Assembly: GCF_018873765.1 (NCBI RefSeq)
Contig: NC_057920.1
Location: forward strand, 12,785,307-12,849,306
Direction: 5' to 3'
Source: Telopea speciosissima
Lineage: Eukaryota > Streptophyta > Magnoliopsida > Proteales > Proteaceae
DNA length: 64,000 nucleotides
Each line of letters starts with the position of its first letter. The first letter of the stretch is position 1. A model generated the notes under the pieces. It worked only from the letters and a program-made list of their open reading frames with translations. It was not told where the DNA came from and made no database searches. Below are positions 10,501 to 19,720 of the stretch, piece by piece. The position numbers and the translations under genes are program-made.

Positions 10501-13500
10501 TATAACCATGACAGGACCCTTTCATATTACTATTCCCGAACTTCACAAGTTGTACAAGGAATTACAGGAAAACCAACAGTGGAGTGAAGCTAAACTCGAC
10601 AAGTTCTCGGAAACCAATCTCAATTTCATGGTGGGAACTTTGGTTGAGCGAGAACAATCTCACAAGACTTCCACTAAGATTCTTGCCTTCGTGAGGAGAT
10701 TTGACAGGTGAGATGTTGTAGGGCCGTCTACACCAGCTCCTCAATTTGGTACTTTACAGATTGCTGATACCCCCCTGAGACAATAACCGGAGCCAGTTTT
10801 CCCCCAAGATCTAATGTGATAGTTCTCAAATAGGGATTTTGGCATCAGGGTCGAGGTTTCAGAGTTCGATGGTGAGAAGGTACCCAAAGTTTTTCTTGAA
10901 TGGTTTACTAAAGTTAGTATTTTTGCCTGCAAGTCCTTTCCAGATGATAAGAAGTACAAGTTTATGCTCACCGAATTCACTGGGTATGCATGTTCGTGGA
11001 GTGATAACGTGCTATAGTTGAGGTTCATCAGGAAACTTCGACCCCTCACTAATTGGGAAGTTATGAAGCAAATAATGAAGGAGAAATTTGTTCCTCCTAA
11101 TTTTGAGAAGTTGCTCTTCCACAAGATGGTCAGATTCCATCAAGGCAGTAAAGATGTGGATACCTACACCATAGAGTTCCACAAAATATCCTCCACATGC
11201 AGACTCCTGGAGATGGATCAGCAGTGGGAATTGAGGTATATTAGTGGGTTAAATACAAAGATTAGGTTAGAGCTTGATTCCAGGTCATTCGATGTGGCAG
11301 CTGCATATGCTAGTATAGTCGAAGAAAAATACAGCTACTTGAAGGACAAGCTTAAGACTTCTTCAGCTTACAAGCCTACACCCAAGATCAAAGAAAGGAA
11401 GATTAAGCATCATAAGGTTGAAGGAAAAAAGCCCAAGGTTCCCAAGGGTAATGAGTGGCTGAAAAACATTCAACAACAACATAGCCTTATCCCACCTAAA
11501 TGGGGTCGGCCACATGGATCCTTGCTCTCCAGCTGAAAAACATTGTGTGTCGTAATTTTGGCAAAAAGGTCACTTCAGCAGTAAGTGTCCCAACAAGACC
11601 CCTCCTCTGACTATGGTTGAGAAGTTGTTGAAAAATGCGTACAACATAGATGATGTGCAGCATTATGATCCTTATCATCTTGATCCTAATAATGTCATAA
11701 TGATACTAATTATAGTCTTGATGACGAGGTTGAAGCCAATTCAGTTAGTTTTACTTCCTTCTCCAATGGACTATTAGAAAAGATTCCCCTTTCTGATAGA
11801 AGGGTACTTTACTACATGATGAGAATTCTATGGCAGTGCCATACAGTTGTCAATTCAGGAGCAGAAGCCAACCTCGTCACTGCAGATTTAGTTCAAACAC
11901 ATAACCTCCTGCAAAAGCATCTTTTCAAGAAAGTTGATGTGCTGGTTATGGGCCCTAATGCTAGAGAGTAGGACATTGCAAGTTTAATAGTTAATTTACA
12001 GTTTGGGCCGCTTCACTACCAGCCTTGCCCAGCCCGTTAGCACATTGTGAGTTTGTGACGTTCGTTTAGGGCAACCATGGTAACGTAAGGCTGATATACT
12101 ATATGATGGTGCATGTAACACCATCAAAGAGAAACATGGAGGGTATACATTTCTGATGTTGTTTCATGTATTGACGAATATGGCTCGATGGTCACAGATT
12201 CCTTCTCCAACTATGAGCTTGCTGAATCTTCCTATTCATGGAGTTGCAGTTAAACCGTCTTCTTCAAGATACGTGTCACCTCATCGTCAAGTTCATTAGA
12301 AGGGGATCTTGGGTTTGTGACCTAGCTTGACAGAGTTGAGTTCTTTTATGAGCGGGAGAGCTGATGCAATTGCTTGGTTTGCTAGGGTTTTTTTTTGGAT
12401 GAATAAATAAATTCATTACCAAATGAAAGTAGTGGGGGAGGAGAGAGAGCGTACAAGGGCACAAAGCCACAAACAAATTACAAGGCCCTACCTGAGAGGA
12501 GGCTAGGCCTGCAAAAATCAAAAGCCCACATGGGCATAAAGACAGAGAAGGAAGCCCAAGAAAATACAAAAGCCCACAAGAGCAAAGAAGCCCAATAGAA
12601 AGAGAAGGGCAGCCAAGTCAATTCCAGGTAGGGAACCTCAAACCCTAAACCAAATATCTCAGCACAACATCAACTAGCCGCTAAGACGAGAATCGGAGCA
12701 TCATCGGCAAACAAACAACCACTGCAGAGGGGTGCTGGCCTAGCGGAGGACCACAACCAAGCGGGCAGCAGGCCTAGCGGAGGTGACAGCCACATTGGAG
12801 AGGCACTGACCTTGCAGAGGGTAACGCGAAAGCGGCTGCCGACCAAGCATAGCTTGCAGAGGGTAGACTATGCAGCTGGCAATAACACGGGGGATTAGGT
12901 TGAAGGCTGACTGAGAGGGGCTGGCAGCCAAGCAGCTGCGGTCCAAGCGGGCTGGTGACCAAGTGACAACTGAGAGCGCTGGCGATGCAAGACGACTGAC
13001 GAGGGAGAAGGCGAGCGGGGCTGGAGGTGAAGAGACGGGCCAGCAGGCCAAGCGAGGAAGGCAGCTAGCGAGGGGGGCGACCCAACAAAGTGAGCGGTTG
13101 TCGGAGACGAAAGCCAAGCGAAGCATCGCGACCAGGCAAGAGAGTCCCCAACGAGCCTAGAAACAGACCTAGCAGGAGGGCGACTTGCGAAGCAGCAAAC
13201 CAGGCAAGGCTGATGACCACGAAAATGACAAACCAAGAGGGTTATCAACTAGCATGACTGCAGACTGAACGAGGATGGCGGCCACTAGCACTACGCTGGT
13301 CCAAACAAGAAGACCAAGCTCCAAATCCCGAAGAAGAAGAGGAGAAAGTGGAGGAGGAAGAAAGGGAGGGAGAGAAGCAGAAGGAGAAGAGAAGAAGAAG
13401 GGGGAAGGAGGAGCCCGACCTCATTGCTAGACTCCAAAACCTTATGAAGAAGAGGGAAAAAAGGAGGAGGAAGAAAGCTAGGGCGAGAGGGGGGAAGGAT

Positions 13501-16500
13501 GAGAGAAGGAGAAGGTAGGAAGAAAAAGGGGGGGGTGGAGGAGCAGCCTGGCCGTGAGGCTGGGCTGCTCCACAGCGGCGGCACTGAGTTTTTCTTTCTG
13601 TCGCTAGGGTTTTTTCTAGAAGATGGGAGGAGTGGGTTGGCTGTGTTGAATCCTTCGTTTGCTAGGGTTAATTAGAGGTTACTTTTGTATTTTCATTTTA
13701 TTATTTTATTCTTGTTGATAGGATCGTAGGAGATAGTTGAGTTGCAATTTTATTTCAGTTTCAGGATACAATTAAGATTTTAGAAGATTAGGAGCTTTTT
13801 TGTCCTCTTTATATATATACATGTAGCTAACGATTGATGAGAGTTGGCTGAAGAAGAAATATTGGAACTTACTGTTTGTAGTATGGCTGGTCGGGTAATC
13901 ATCTCTCTGTCTCTCTCGCTCTGTGGTTCGATTCCTTCCCTATCTGTGAGTTTCGCTCTCAACTTTCTCTCATTTCCTAGTTCCCTTCCGTTTCCCCCTT
14001 TCTTGTTCCTTCTCCTTTTTCTTTCTTCTATTTTCTGTTTTTGTTACCGTTACTCTGTTGGTATTGTGTTTGAACTCCCTGATTACCGACCCAATCAACC
14101 TAGGGTTTTGGGAGTAGGGCAATTCAAACACCTGAAGCCTGTCCCCCAAATAATCCTCTGCAGTGATATCGAAACCAGTAACCAGACCTCGTTCCACCAA
14201 GTTTTGATTTCAGGAATTTTGTTAACTTTTCTGATTGCTCCTTTGAGTGATTGTTGGTTGGAACCAATAGTCTCATAAGTTGCGAACATCAGCCTGAAAG
14301 CAGCAATCAATAGTCTCGTAAGTTGGGAATCAAAAGTTCTCATTCAATTCAGATTTCAAATAGTTGTCACGGAGTCTAGGCGACCCAAGGCGTTGGAGGG
14401 GGGGGCCTAGACGCAAGGCGAAACCAACAAGGCAACCAGGTGACCAAGGTGTTGCCCTTGACAACTATGGTTTCAATCGATCTCCCTTTCTGTTTCTATC
14501 AATAGGTAGGGGATGAACTAATTTAGTTATTTACAAATAAGGCTTGAATTCATTATAATTACTAAAAGGTCCTTAACTACTTAGGTAGTGTCTATTATTA
14601 CTCTACCTTTGCTGAAATGCCTGATTTGTTCTCCTCTTCAAAGTTAATTACTTTATGTCCTGTATTCCCGTTTGCCTTACCAAACAGGGGCCTCATTGTG
14701 CTGAGAAATTTCAAAATTGCCAACTCAGTTCAATTTGCTGAAATGCTCCCCTATTCCCATTTGCCTTACCAAACAGGGGCCTCTTTGTGCTGTGAAATTT
14801 CAAAATTGTCAACTCAGTTCAATTTGCTGAAATGCCTGATTCGTTCTTCTCTTCAAAGTTAATTACTTTATGCCCCATATTCCCATTTGCCTTACCAAAC
14901 AGGGGCCTCATTGTTCTGTGAAATTTCAGAAATGCCACTCCGTTCAATTTGTTTGTAGCCGTTAGTGCTTGGGTGGGACCATACTGCTTCAGTATCTAGT
15001 TCCCTTGGAAACACTTTTTGAACTTTGGCCTTGGGGGTTTTTCTAGCTATGGTACCCCATTGAAGCAAGACTAGTGCATCCATTCTTAATCTGAATCCAA
15101 AAAATCATTTTTGCCCTTTAAAATTCGTATTAGAAAAAATAAATAAATAAAAAGGAGATTGTCTGAGGGAGCAGGGAGCTGCAGTTGGATTTGTATGAAT
15201 ATCTATTCGTATCAGAAATACCCATCGTTCTCATAGTCATAGTACTAAATCTCGTGAAATCTCGGTCGAGGACTCGAATATTTTGAGTATCTCGACCTGA
15301 CCGAAACGAAACAGCAGCTCGAATAAAAAAAATGTAAAAACTCGGTCGAAATTTCGACCATCTCGCGATATCTCGAGACAAAATCAAAATCTCGCGAGAT
15401 ATCGAGATTACTTTTTCAAAAGTAGCTTTATAAATACCAAAACTCGTTAGTCTCAGTCGAAATTTCGACCGAGACTTAACAAGCTCTGGTTTTTTGGGTT
15501 TTTTTCTCCTTGTTCTTCATCCTTTCACTTCTCCTTGCTGATTCTTGCACCGGCCTTCGAATCTTCGCCGCATCTACGCCGGAGAACACACCATTAGCAC
15601 ATTTGTGAAGCTTTTCCACTATTTCAGGTAAAACCAATTTTTCCAAAAATACTTTTTTGAAAGAAGCATGATCAATACTTGTTTGTTTGTGATGAAATTA
15701 ATATATGTTAGACATCGGAGGTCGATCTACAACCTCACGGTGTCGAAATTTTTTTTTCTATATATATATATATATTATTTTTTTATTTTCCTGCTTCAAA
15801 ATTTTGATTTTCTTATAACAAGAATGTAAAAAAAATAGGGGTTATGTACATTGTATGGTGATCAATTAAATATCTTCTCCATCCATTCCCAGTTTTGAGT
15901 ACGACTCCCACTCATAGGGATGTAGTGGATCATCTTTTGTAGATGACATCTTTTCCTACCCAACCCACTAGCCGTATCCATACATGTTCCCATAGGCGTC
16001 ATATCATAGTGGATCAGTGGGTAGTACTTGTTCACAGTTTGGTGACCTAGATCCTAGGATAGGTTACCTTCAGCATGTTGATGATGCAATTTACATGGCC
16101 ACAATAGATGACTACACTCGTTTCTTCTCCCATACTATGACGTGGCATTCATTTGTCCTACAGTCGGAGAACAATGCACGTCGGCTCCATCGGACTATGA
16201 GTGGGGTCGATCCTGGACGTCGGAGTAATTATTATTAGAATATTTGTAAACATTTGAGTCACTAGATGACTACTTGACTTGTATTGGACTATTGGGGATA
16301 TTGTCATATTGATATCATTTTCTTAACTTGTTATTTACTTATTGTACTTAATATTATGACTTAAGTTACGACTTATGAGTCATTCACTTTATGTTTCCAA
16401 CTTCCAAGTCAATTTACTAGATTAAATTGCTTATTGATCATTAATTTATTATGTCCTCTAGTACTTAAAGTTTTAAACAATGTGTATGTGTAATTAACTA

Positions 16501-19500
16501 AGTTATACATTAGGATTCGATTGTACATTGCCAATCAATGGTACAAATCCAAAATACCACTTTGGATGACTATTTTTGCAATTTGAACATTTAAATGTGT
16601 TTATATAGCCTAAAATAGGGTTTCTATGAAATTTCAGGCCTTAACTTGGCCTAAAACCCACCGAAATGACCTACCAAAACATAACAGAAAAATGCAAAAT
16701 TTTGACCGAAATATCCGAAATTTCGGTCAGCCCGAAACACCGAAACGAAACGAGTTTTCGAACTATGCTCATAGTACATCACATCTGTAAAAGGCCCTGT
16801 CTTCGCCTGATCATCTTTCACCGAATTAGGCAATCTTGGAACAAGTGGTAAGTACAATGGAAAGAAGAGACATGAGATGACCAACTTTCCATGGTACATT
16901 GGTGGACCCATTAAGCCAACCAACCACAACTGCTGTATAACCTTGAACACGGAATTAGGCAATCTTGGAACAAGTGGTAAGTACAATGGAAAGAAGAGAC
17001 ATGAGATGACCAACTTTCCATGGCACATTGGTGGACCCATGAATCCAACTAACCACAAATGCTGTATAACCTTTAACCACTAGCCACTGGATGCCTTAAT
17101 GGATGCTTTCTTTAGATCAGAACTGCTGATCTAGTTCCTATTGATCAATTAATCACCCCACTGCGCCTAAACCCAGCCAACCTTTTCATGCAGACATGCC
17201 AAGTCCTGCCTACCCCAGATTACAATGATGATGCATAAAAATTTAATTTAATTGAATGGCCTATCCCAGGCAAGGGGTTTGACTCCTAATGGATTTTGTT
17301 TGCACAATCTTCCTCCCGTTTCTGGTGATATCTCTTAGCATTCCCCTCAATGTCTGCTGAACTGCTGCCATATGAGTCTGATAGTGATAATGTTGATTAT
17401 ATCCTGTGCTTTTCACATAATAAGGCAATCGTGGAACAAGTGGCAAGTACAATGGAAAGAAGAGACATGAGATAAACAACTTTGCATCATATGGTTTTAG
17501 GTATTGGTATTGGATGGGCCGTATTGGTATCAGCCATGACCGATATCGATACGTGACTAATACCTTATTGTTGGTATCAGAACATGGGAGGGTAAAACAG
17601 TCAATAAAGCTTAGGTGTCTGTTTTTTGATGGGTAAAACAGTCTGATTCGACCAGATACAGCCGATATGTATCGGTATGGGTTTCGGAATTGACCGATAC
17701 CCAATCCGATACTGTGCATTAAAACCATGCTTTCCATGGCACATTGATGGACCCATGAAGCCAATCAACCACAATTGCTGTATAACCTTTAATCACTAGC
17801 CACTGAATGCCTTAATGGATGCTTTCTTCAGATCAGAACTGCTGATCTAGTTCCTTTTGCGATCGATTAATCACCCCACTGGGGCTAAACCCAGCCAACC
17901 TATTACATGCCAAGTCCTGTCTGCCCCCATATTACAATGATGATGCATCAAATTTTAATTTAATTGAATAGCCTATGTCAGGGAGGGGCAACTTCCAATG
18001 GATTCTGTTTGCACAATCTTCAGCCAGTTTCTGGTGATACCTCATGGGATTCCCCTGACTATTTGCTGAACTGCTGCCATATGAGTCTGATAGTGATAAT
18101 GTTGATTATAGCCTGTGTTTTTCTCCTATTTTCTTCTCTCATCCCAGATTAAACAAAGTCTTACTAACAAGGAGAAAAATGTCCACTGATTTTTTGGTCA
18201 TTGTAATGAGATCATATGGAAATATCGACTTATGGTTGCTTTAGCTAATTATCTTTTTTGTCTACTTGGTTTCATACCTCTGGTTGTGCACATGGTACAA
18301 TGCAGTAGTGACTGATAAAGAAGGTTGTACCCTTGACACCAGTGCTCTATTCTAATATTTGCACTTGCTATGATCTGATGTCTTTCACAGAAAAAGCCAA
18401 GAGGAGCTGCAGAATTAAGTTGGAGTATATTCAATTTTCAAAAGGACCAAGATGTAAGGTTCAAAGTAGGCTACGAAGTTTTCAATAAGGTATAAATGTG
18501 TGAGAATATATTAACACAAATATGCATGGCTCATCGCTTTGAGATTTTTAGGGTTGGTGTTCAGGCATGCCTATTGTAGGAATTGTTTCCCACACCTCTA
18601 TATGACTTCCACATGGCTGCAATGGTAGCAACCAAATGCACTGGTATTAAATTCCTGACATCATCATCTTCTCCACTTGCATTACTATACTTTGAAAATT
18701 GTTTTAAAAAGTGGGATTGTTTGAATAACAGGAGCCTTGGAAAAACAAGGCAAGAACCCCATACATGATGGACCATACATTTAAAATGGACCATCAAATT
18801 TGACATATGGTCTATTTGAGGAACTCCCTAGGCATCCTATGGTCAAATTTCCAATCATCTTTTCCATATGAAAAAATTTGATTTGTGTTGCGAAGGGTTC
18901 CTACAAGGGGTATGTGTCAACCCTTTTTCCTTCTTGATTGTACTTCCCTGTTACTTAGAATGCAAAGCTGTTCCAAGGTCGTCTTGAAGTTAACGAATGC
19001 CTCCTTTTTTTCTGACTACCACTTATGTTTTCTGTAGTGGTAAAATTTTGATTTGCATCTGTATGTTTCCTGTATTTTTTTTGTAAGTAGAAATTTTTTT
19101 GCTTAGGCTTCATTTGGTTCCTGGGTTCCTGGTAAAAACCACATAGAAGGGTCTGAGTTACATGTGATTTTTCCTTTTGTTTGGAAACAAGGGTTGAGGA
19201 TGGATATGTAAGTCCTTTCCTGGGAGCTATTTGTCAGAGGAGATTCCCCAGGCATGACTCTTCAAAAGGTCAATCACAACCCCCAACTCTATCGCATCTG
19301 TGAAGCTATGTGAGTTATGCTCAGCTTATGTTTGCAAATATCGCAAACTTAAGGTCACTACATCCTGCTATTTGCTTGTTCCTTCTTGAACCACTTGTGG
19401 AAGGTTTCTACTTCCCTTTTTTCTTTTGATTGTTTCAATCTTCCATTCTTTGTATGTGTTTTCTTGTGCAATTCTATTTGCATTGCAATCCCAAAGTGGT

Positions 19501-19720
19501 ATAGTTCTTGCTACTGGAATAAACAAAGTAGAATTCTCTTGCAAATATCGTCTTCTTGACTGCTGAACTCAAAAAACTGCTTGTTCACCCCACCTTCAAA
19601 TCTTTGAAGTATATTTTGTTCTTTAATTTATTGCAGGTCCCATATTTGCAGATAAGGGAAAACAATTGGACCCTCAATGCTGACATGAAGGGCAAATGGT
19701 ATGTGAGACTTGATCTGTGA
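4588..19720 (+). CDS. OEP21: Outer envelope pore protein 21, chloroplastic
   Basis: OEP21 is a beta-barrel channel of the chloroplast outer envelope that passes anions and phosphorylated carbohydrates. Five exons join in frame: 4588-4680, 5736-5810, 5907-6059, 18391-18489 and 19637-19720 (TGA), giving 167 residues, close to known plant OEP21. The start [20 protein letters not shown], the middle [19 protein letters not shown] and [20 protein letters not shown], and the end [20 protein letters not shown] then WYVRLDL are all family hallmarks. No transit peptide is expected. The start is the first ATG with this conserved N-terminus; an upstream in-frame TTG is not a start. Intron 4 is 12.3 kb because of nested transposons, while all exons remain intact and in phase, so the gene is probably functional if that intron is spliced. 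Confidence 0.95.
6213..6340. repeat. Tandem duplication of about 64 bp in OEP21 intron 4
   Basis: The stretch beginning ATTCATTTAACT and ending AAGTCTCAATCTATG occurs twice in a row, with one or two substitutions between units. It is intronic, just downstream of exon 3, and has no evident function. Confidence 0.85.
7736..9365. mobile_element. Inverted-LTR element (two LTRs tail to tail) nested in the gypsy 5' LTR
   Basis: A 1,630-bp insertion beginning TGATGCAGGGCATCC and ending GGATGCCCTGTATCA. LTR1, forward, is 7736-8546 and closes with CTGCATCA, so its own ends are TGATGCAG/CTGCATCA. LTR2, reversed, is 9365 down to 8607 and closes with CGCATCA. Both carry a TATATATATAGA promoter-like box (about 8150 and 8975). 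Each LTR is followed inward by TTTTGG, and the 60-bp centre (8547-8606) includes GGTATAGAATAGTTCTATACC, a palindrome resembling a Met-tRNA primer site. Flanks are ATCGT (7731-7735) and ATTGT (9366-9370). The sister LTR at about 13724-13740 reads GGATCGTAGGAG, the empty site, which proves insertion. No coding sequence is seen. Confidence 0.82.
8346..8479. mobile_element. hAT-like MITE, CATAGTTATCAAGGCG family
   Basis: A 134-bp element with terminal inverted repeats CATAGTTATCAAGGCG and CGCCTTGATAACTATG and a perfect 8-bp duplication ATTTTCAT (8338-8345, 8480-8487). It is inserted inside LTR1 of the inverted-LTR element and accounts for much of the length difference between the two arms. Related copies are at about 9810-9957 and 14359-14474. 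Confidence 0.88.
9808..9957. mobile_element. MITE of the TTATCAAGG family in the gypsy 5' LTR
   Basis: The left end GGTTATCAAGGTGACACC and right end CATGACAACTATG match the termini of the 8346 element. The 3' LTR reads straight through this point (CAAATAATCCTCTGCAGTG at about 14147-14165), so this is a later insertion in the 5' LTR alone. Exact ends and duplication are unclear. Confidence 0.72.
10490..11960 (+). pseudogene. Degenerate gag and retropepsin of the gypsy element
   Basis: Broken frames encode a Ty3/gypsy gag: [20 protein letters not shown] (about 10890-10950), then [20 protein letters not shown] in the frame 11018-11536. A zinc-knuckle-like [13 protein letters not shown] follows (about 11545-11592) and is split by a frameshift. 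A protease remnant around 11830-11960 has [10 protein letters not shown], where the catalytic DSG of retropepsins is changed to NSG. In-frame stops and indels mean it cannot make a working polyprotein. No RT or integrase follows. Confidence 0.8.
11472..11522 (-). mobile_element. Ultra-short RTE LINE 3' tail with 13-bp TSD
   Basis: Only about 60 bases lie between two copies of GCTGAAAAACATT (about 11458-11470 and 11531-11543). They read CAACAACAACATAGCCTTAT followed by CCCACCTAAATGGGGTCGG and GGATCCTTGCTCTCCA, which is the reverse complement of the conserved RTE/SINE 3' end. It is thus a severely 5'-truncated minus-strand insertion in gag. Endpoints are uncertain by several bases on each side. 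Confidence 0.8.
12390..13657 (-). mobile_element. Poly(A)-tailed non-LTR retroposon in the gypsy 3' LTR
   Basis: A 1,268-bp insertion starting with a T run (the reversed poly(A) tail) and bracketed by the 12-bp duplication TTTGCTAGGGTT (12378-12389, 13658-13669). The 5' LTR has one uninterrupted copy of this site at about 7667. The 3'-proximal sequence GGATGAATAAATAAATTCAT in reverse resembles L1-type LINE tails. The rest is GC-rich and purine-rich (12700-13600), unlike the AT-rich surroundings, with no endonuclease or RT frame. It is probably an internally deleted L1 or a non-autonomous relative. Confidence 0.78.
14359..14474. mobile_element. MITE of the ATAGTTGTC family in the gypsy 3' LTR
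   Basis: Termini ATAGTTGTCACGG and CCCTTGACAACTATG match the CATAGTTATCAAGG family. The flanks ATTTCAA and GTTTCAA suggest a short imperfect duplication. The 5' LTR lacks it, so it inserted after the element did. Confidence 0.7.
14609..14950. repeat. Three tandem units inside the gypsy 3' LTR
   Basis: A unit running from GCTGAAATGC to TCAATTT, containing TTGCCTTACCAAACAGGGGC, occurs three times (from about 14609, 14737 and 14826). The 5' LTR has a single unit at about 10300-10430. The middle unit lacks the internal CTTCAAAGTTAATTACTTTA segment, so it is a shorter variant. Confidence 0.85.
15238..16767. mobile_element. hAT-like transposon remnant, 1,530 bp
   Basis: Ends CATAGTACTAAATCTCG and CGAGTTTTCGAACTATG are imperfect inverted repeats, flanked by a perfect 8-bp duplication CTCATAGT (15230-15237, 16768-16775). 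Subterminal DNA at both ends is rich in short TTTCGGTCGAAATTTCG-like motifs. Inside, a 5'-UTR-like segment ends in a plausible donor (CAGGTAAAA, about 15627), and 16017-16238 is open for 73 codons ([25 protein letters not shown]). I do not recognise that peptide; it could be a transposase end or captured sequence. A 690-bp relative is at 51418. Confidence 0.75.
16823..18122. repeat. Three tandem copies of an intronic block
   Basis: Unit A 16823-16951 (129 bp), unit B 16952-17419 and unit C 17420-18122 all begin AATTAGGCAATCTTGGAACA or close to it and share the TGGTAAGTACAATGGAAAGA stretch. B and C extend over a further 340 bp ending in GATAATGTTGATTAT. Unit C is interrupted by a MITE at 17488-17729. 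Divergence of a few percent suggests older duplication than the OST1 one. No gene is recognised in it. Confidence 0.85.
17488..17729. mobile_element. hAT-like MITE with TATCGG motifs in tandem unit C
   Basis: Termini CATATGGTTTTAGGTATTGG and TGCATTAAAACCATG are inverted repeats. Flanks CTTTGCAT and CTTTCCAT give an 8-bp duplication with one change. Units A and B show the unoccupied site (CAACTTTCCATGG), confirming the boundaries. Internally it is full of ACCGATAC/GTATCGG motifs. Confidence 0.85.

Larger units (their letters stand above)
7650..14981 (+). mobile_element. Ty3/gypsy-type LTR retrotransposon, gag-only deletion derivative
   Basis: The LTRs are 7650-10455 and 12362-14981. Both begin TGATKCARTTGCTTGG and end near GGGTGGG-CCA, and a perfect 5-bp duplication TACTG (7645-7649 and 14982-14986) flanks the whole element. 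A purine-rich tract GAGCGGGAGAGC lies immediately before the 3' LTR. After the 5' LTR there is only a degenerate Met-tRNA-type primer site (TTGGTCAGAGC). Between the LTRs are just 1.9 kb: gag and a protease fragment, no RT, RNase H or integrase. Both LTRs are swollen by later insertions: the inverted-LTR element and a MITE in the 5' LTR, and a retroposon, a MITE and extra tandem units in the 3' LTR. It sits in OEP21 intron 4 in the gene's orientation. Confidence 0.88.

Noticed and set aside
12740-13248. Overlapping minus-strand open frames rich in Pro, Ser and Leu
   Set aside because: They lie in the GC-rich body of the retroposon, have low-complexity composition and match no domain.
13291-13584. 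A 97-residue Leu/Phe/Pro open frame
   Set aside because: It is the reverse of a GAAGAAGAGGAG purine run, not a protein.
16651-17083. Minus-strand 135-residue frame with two near-identical repeats
   Set aside because: The repeat in the peptide only reflects the DNA tandem units; no domain or conservation evidence.
16816-18125. Regular repeats considered as a CRISPR-like array
   Set aside because: Only three long units without unique spacers, in plant nuclear DNA.
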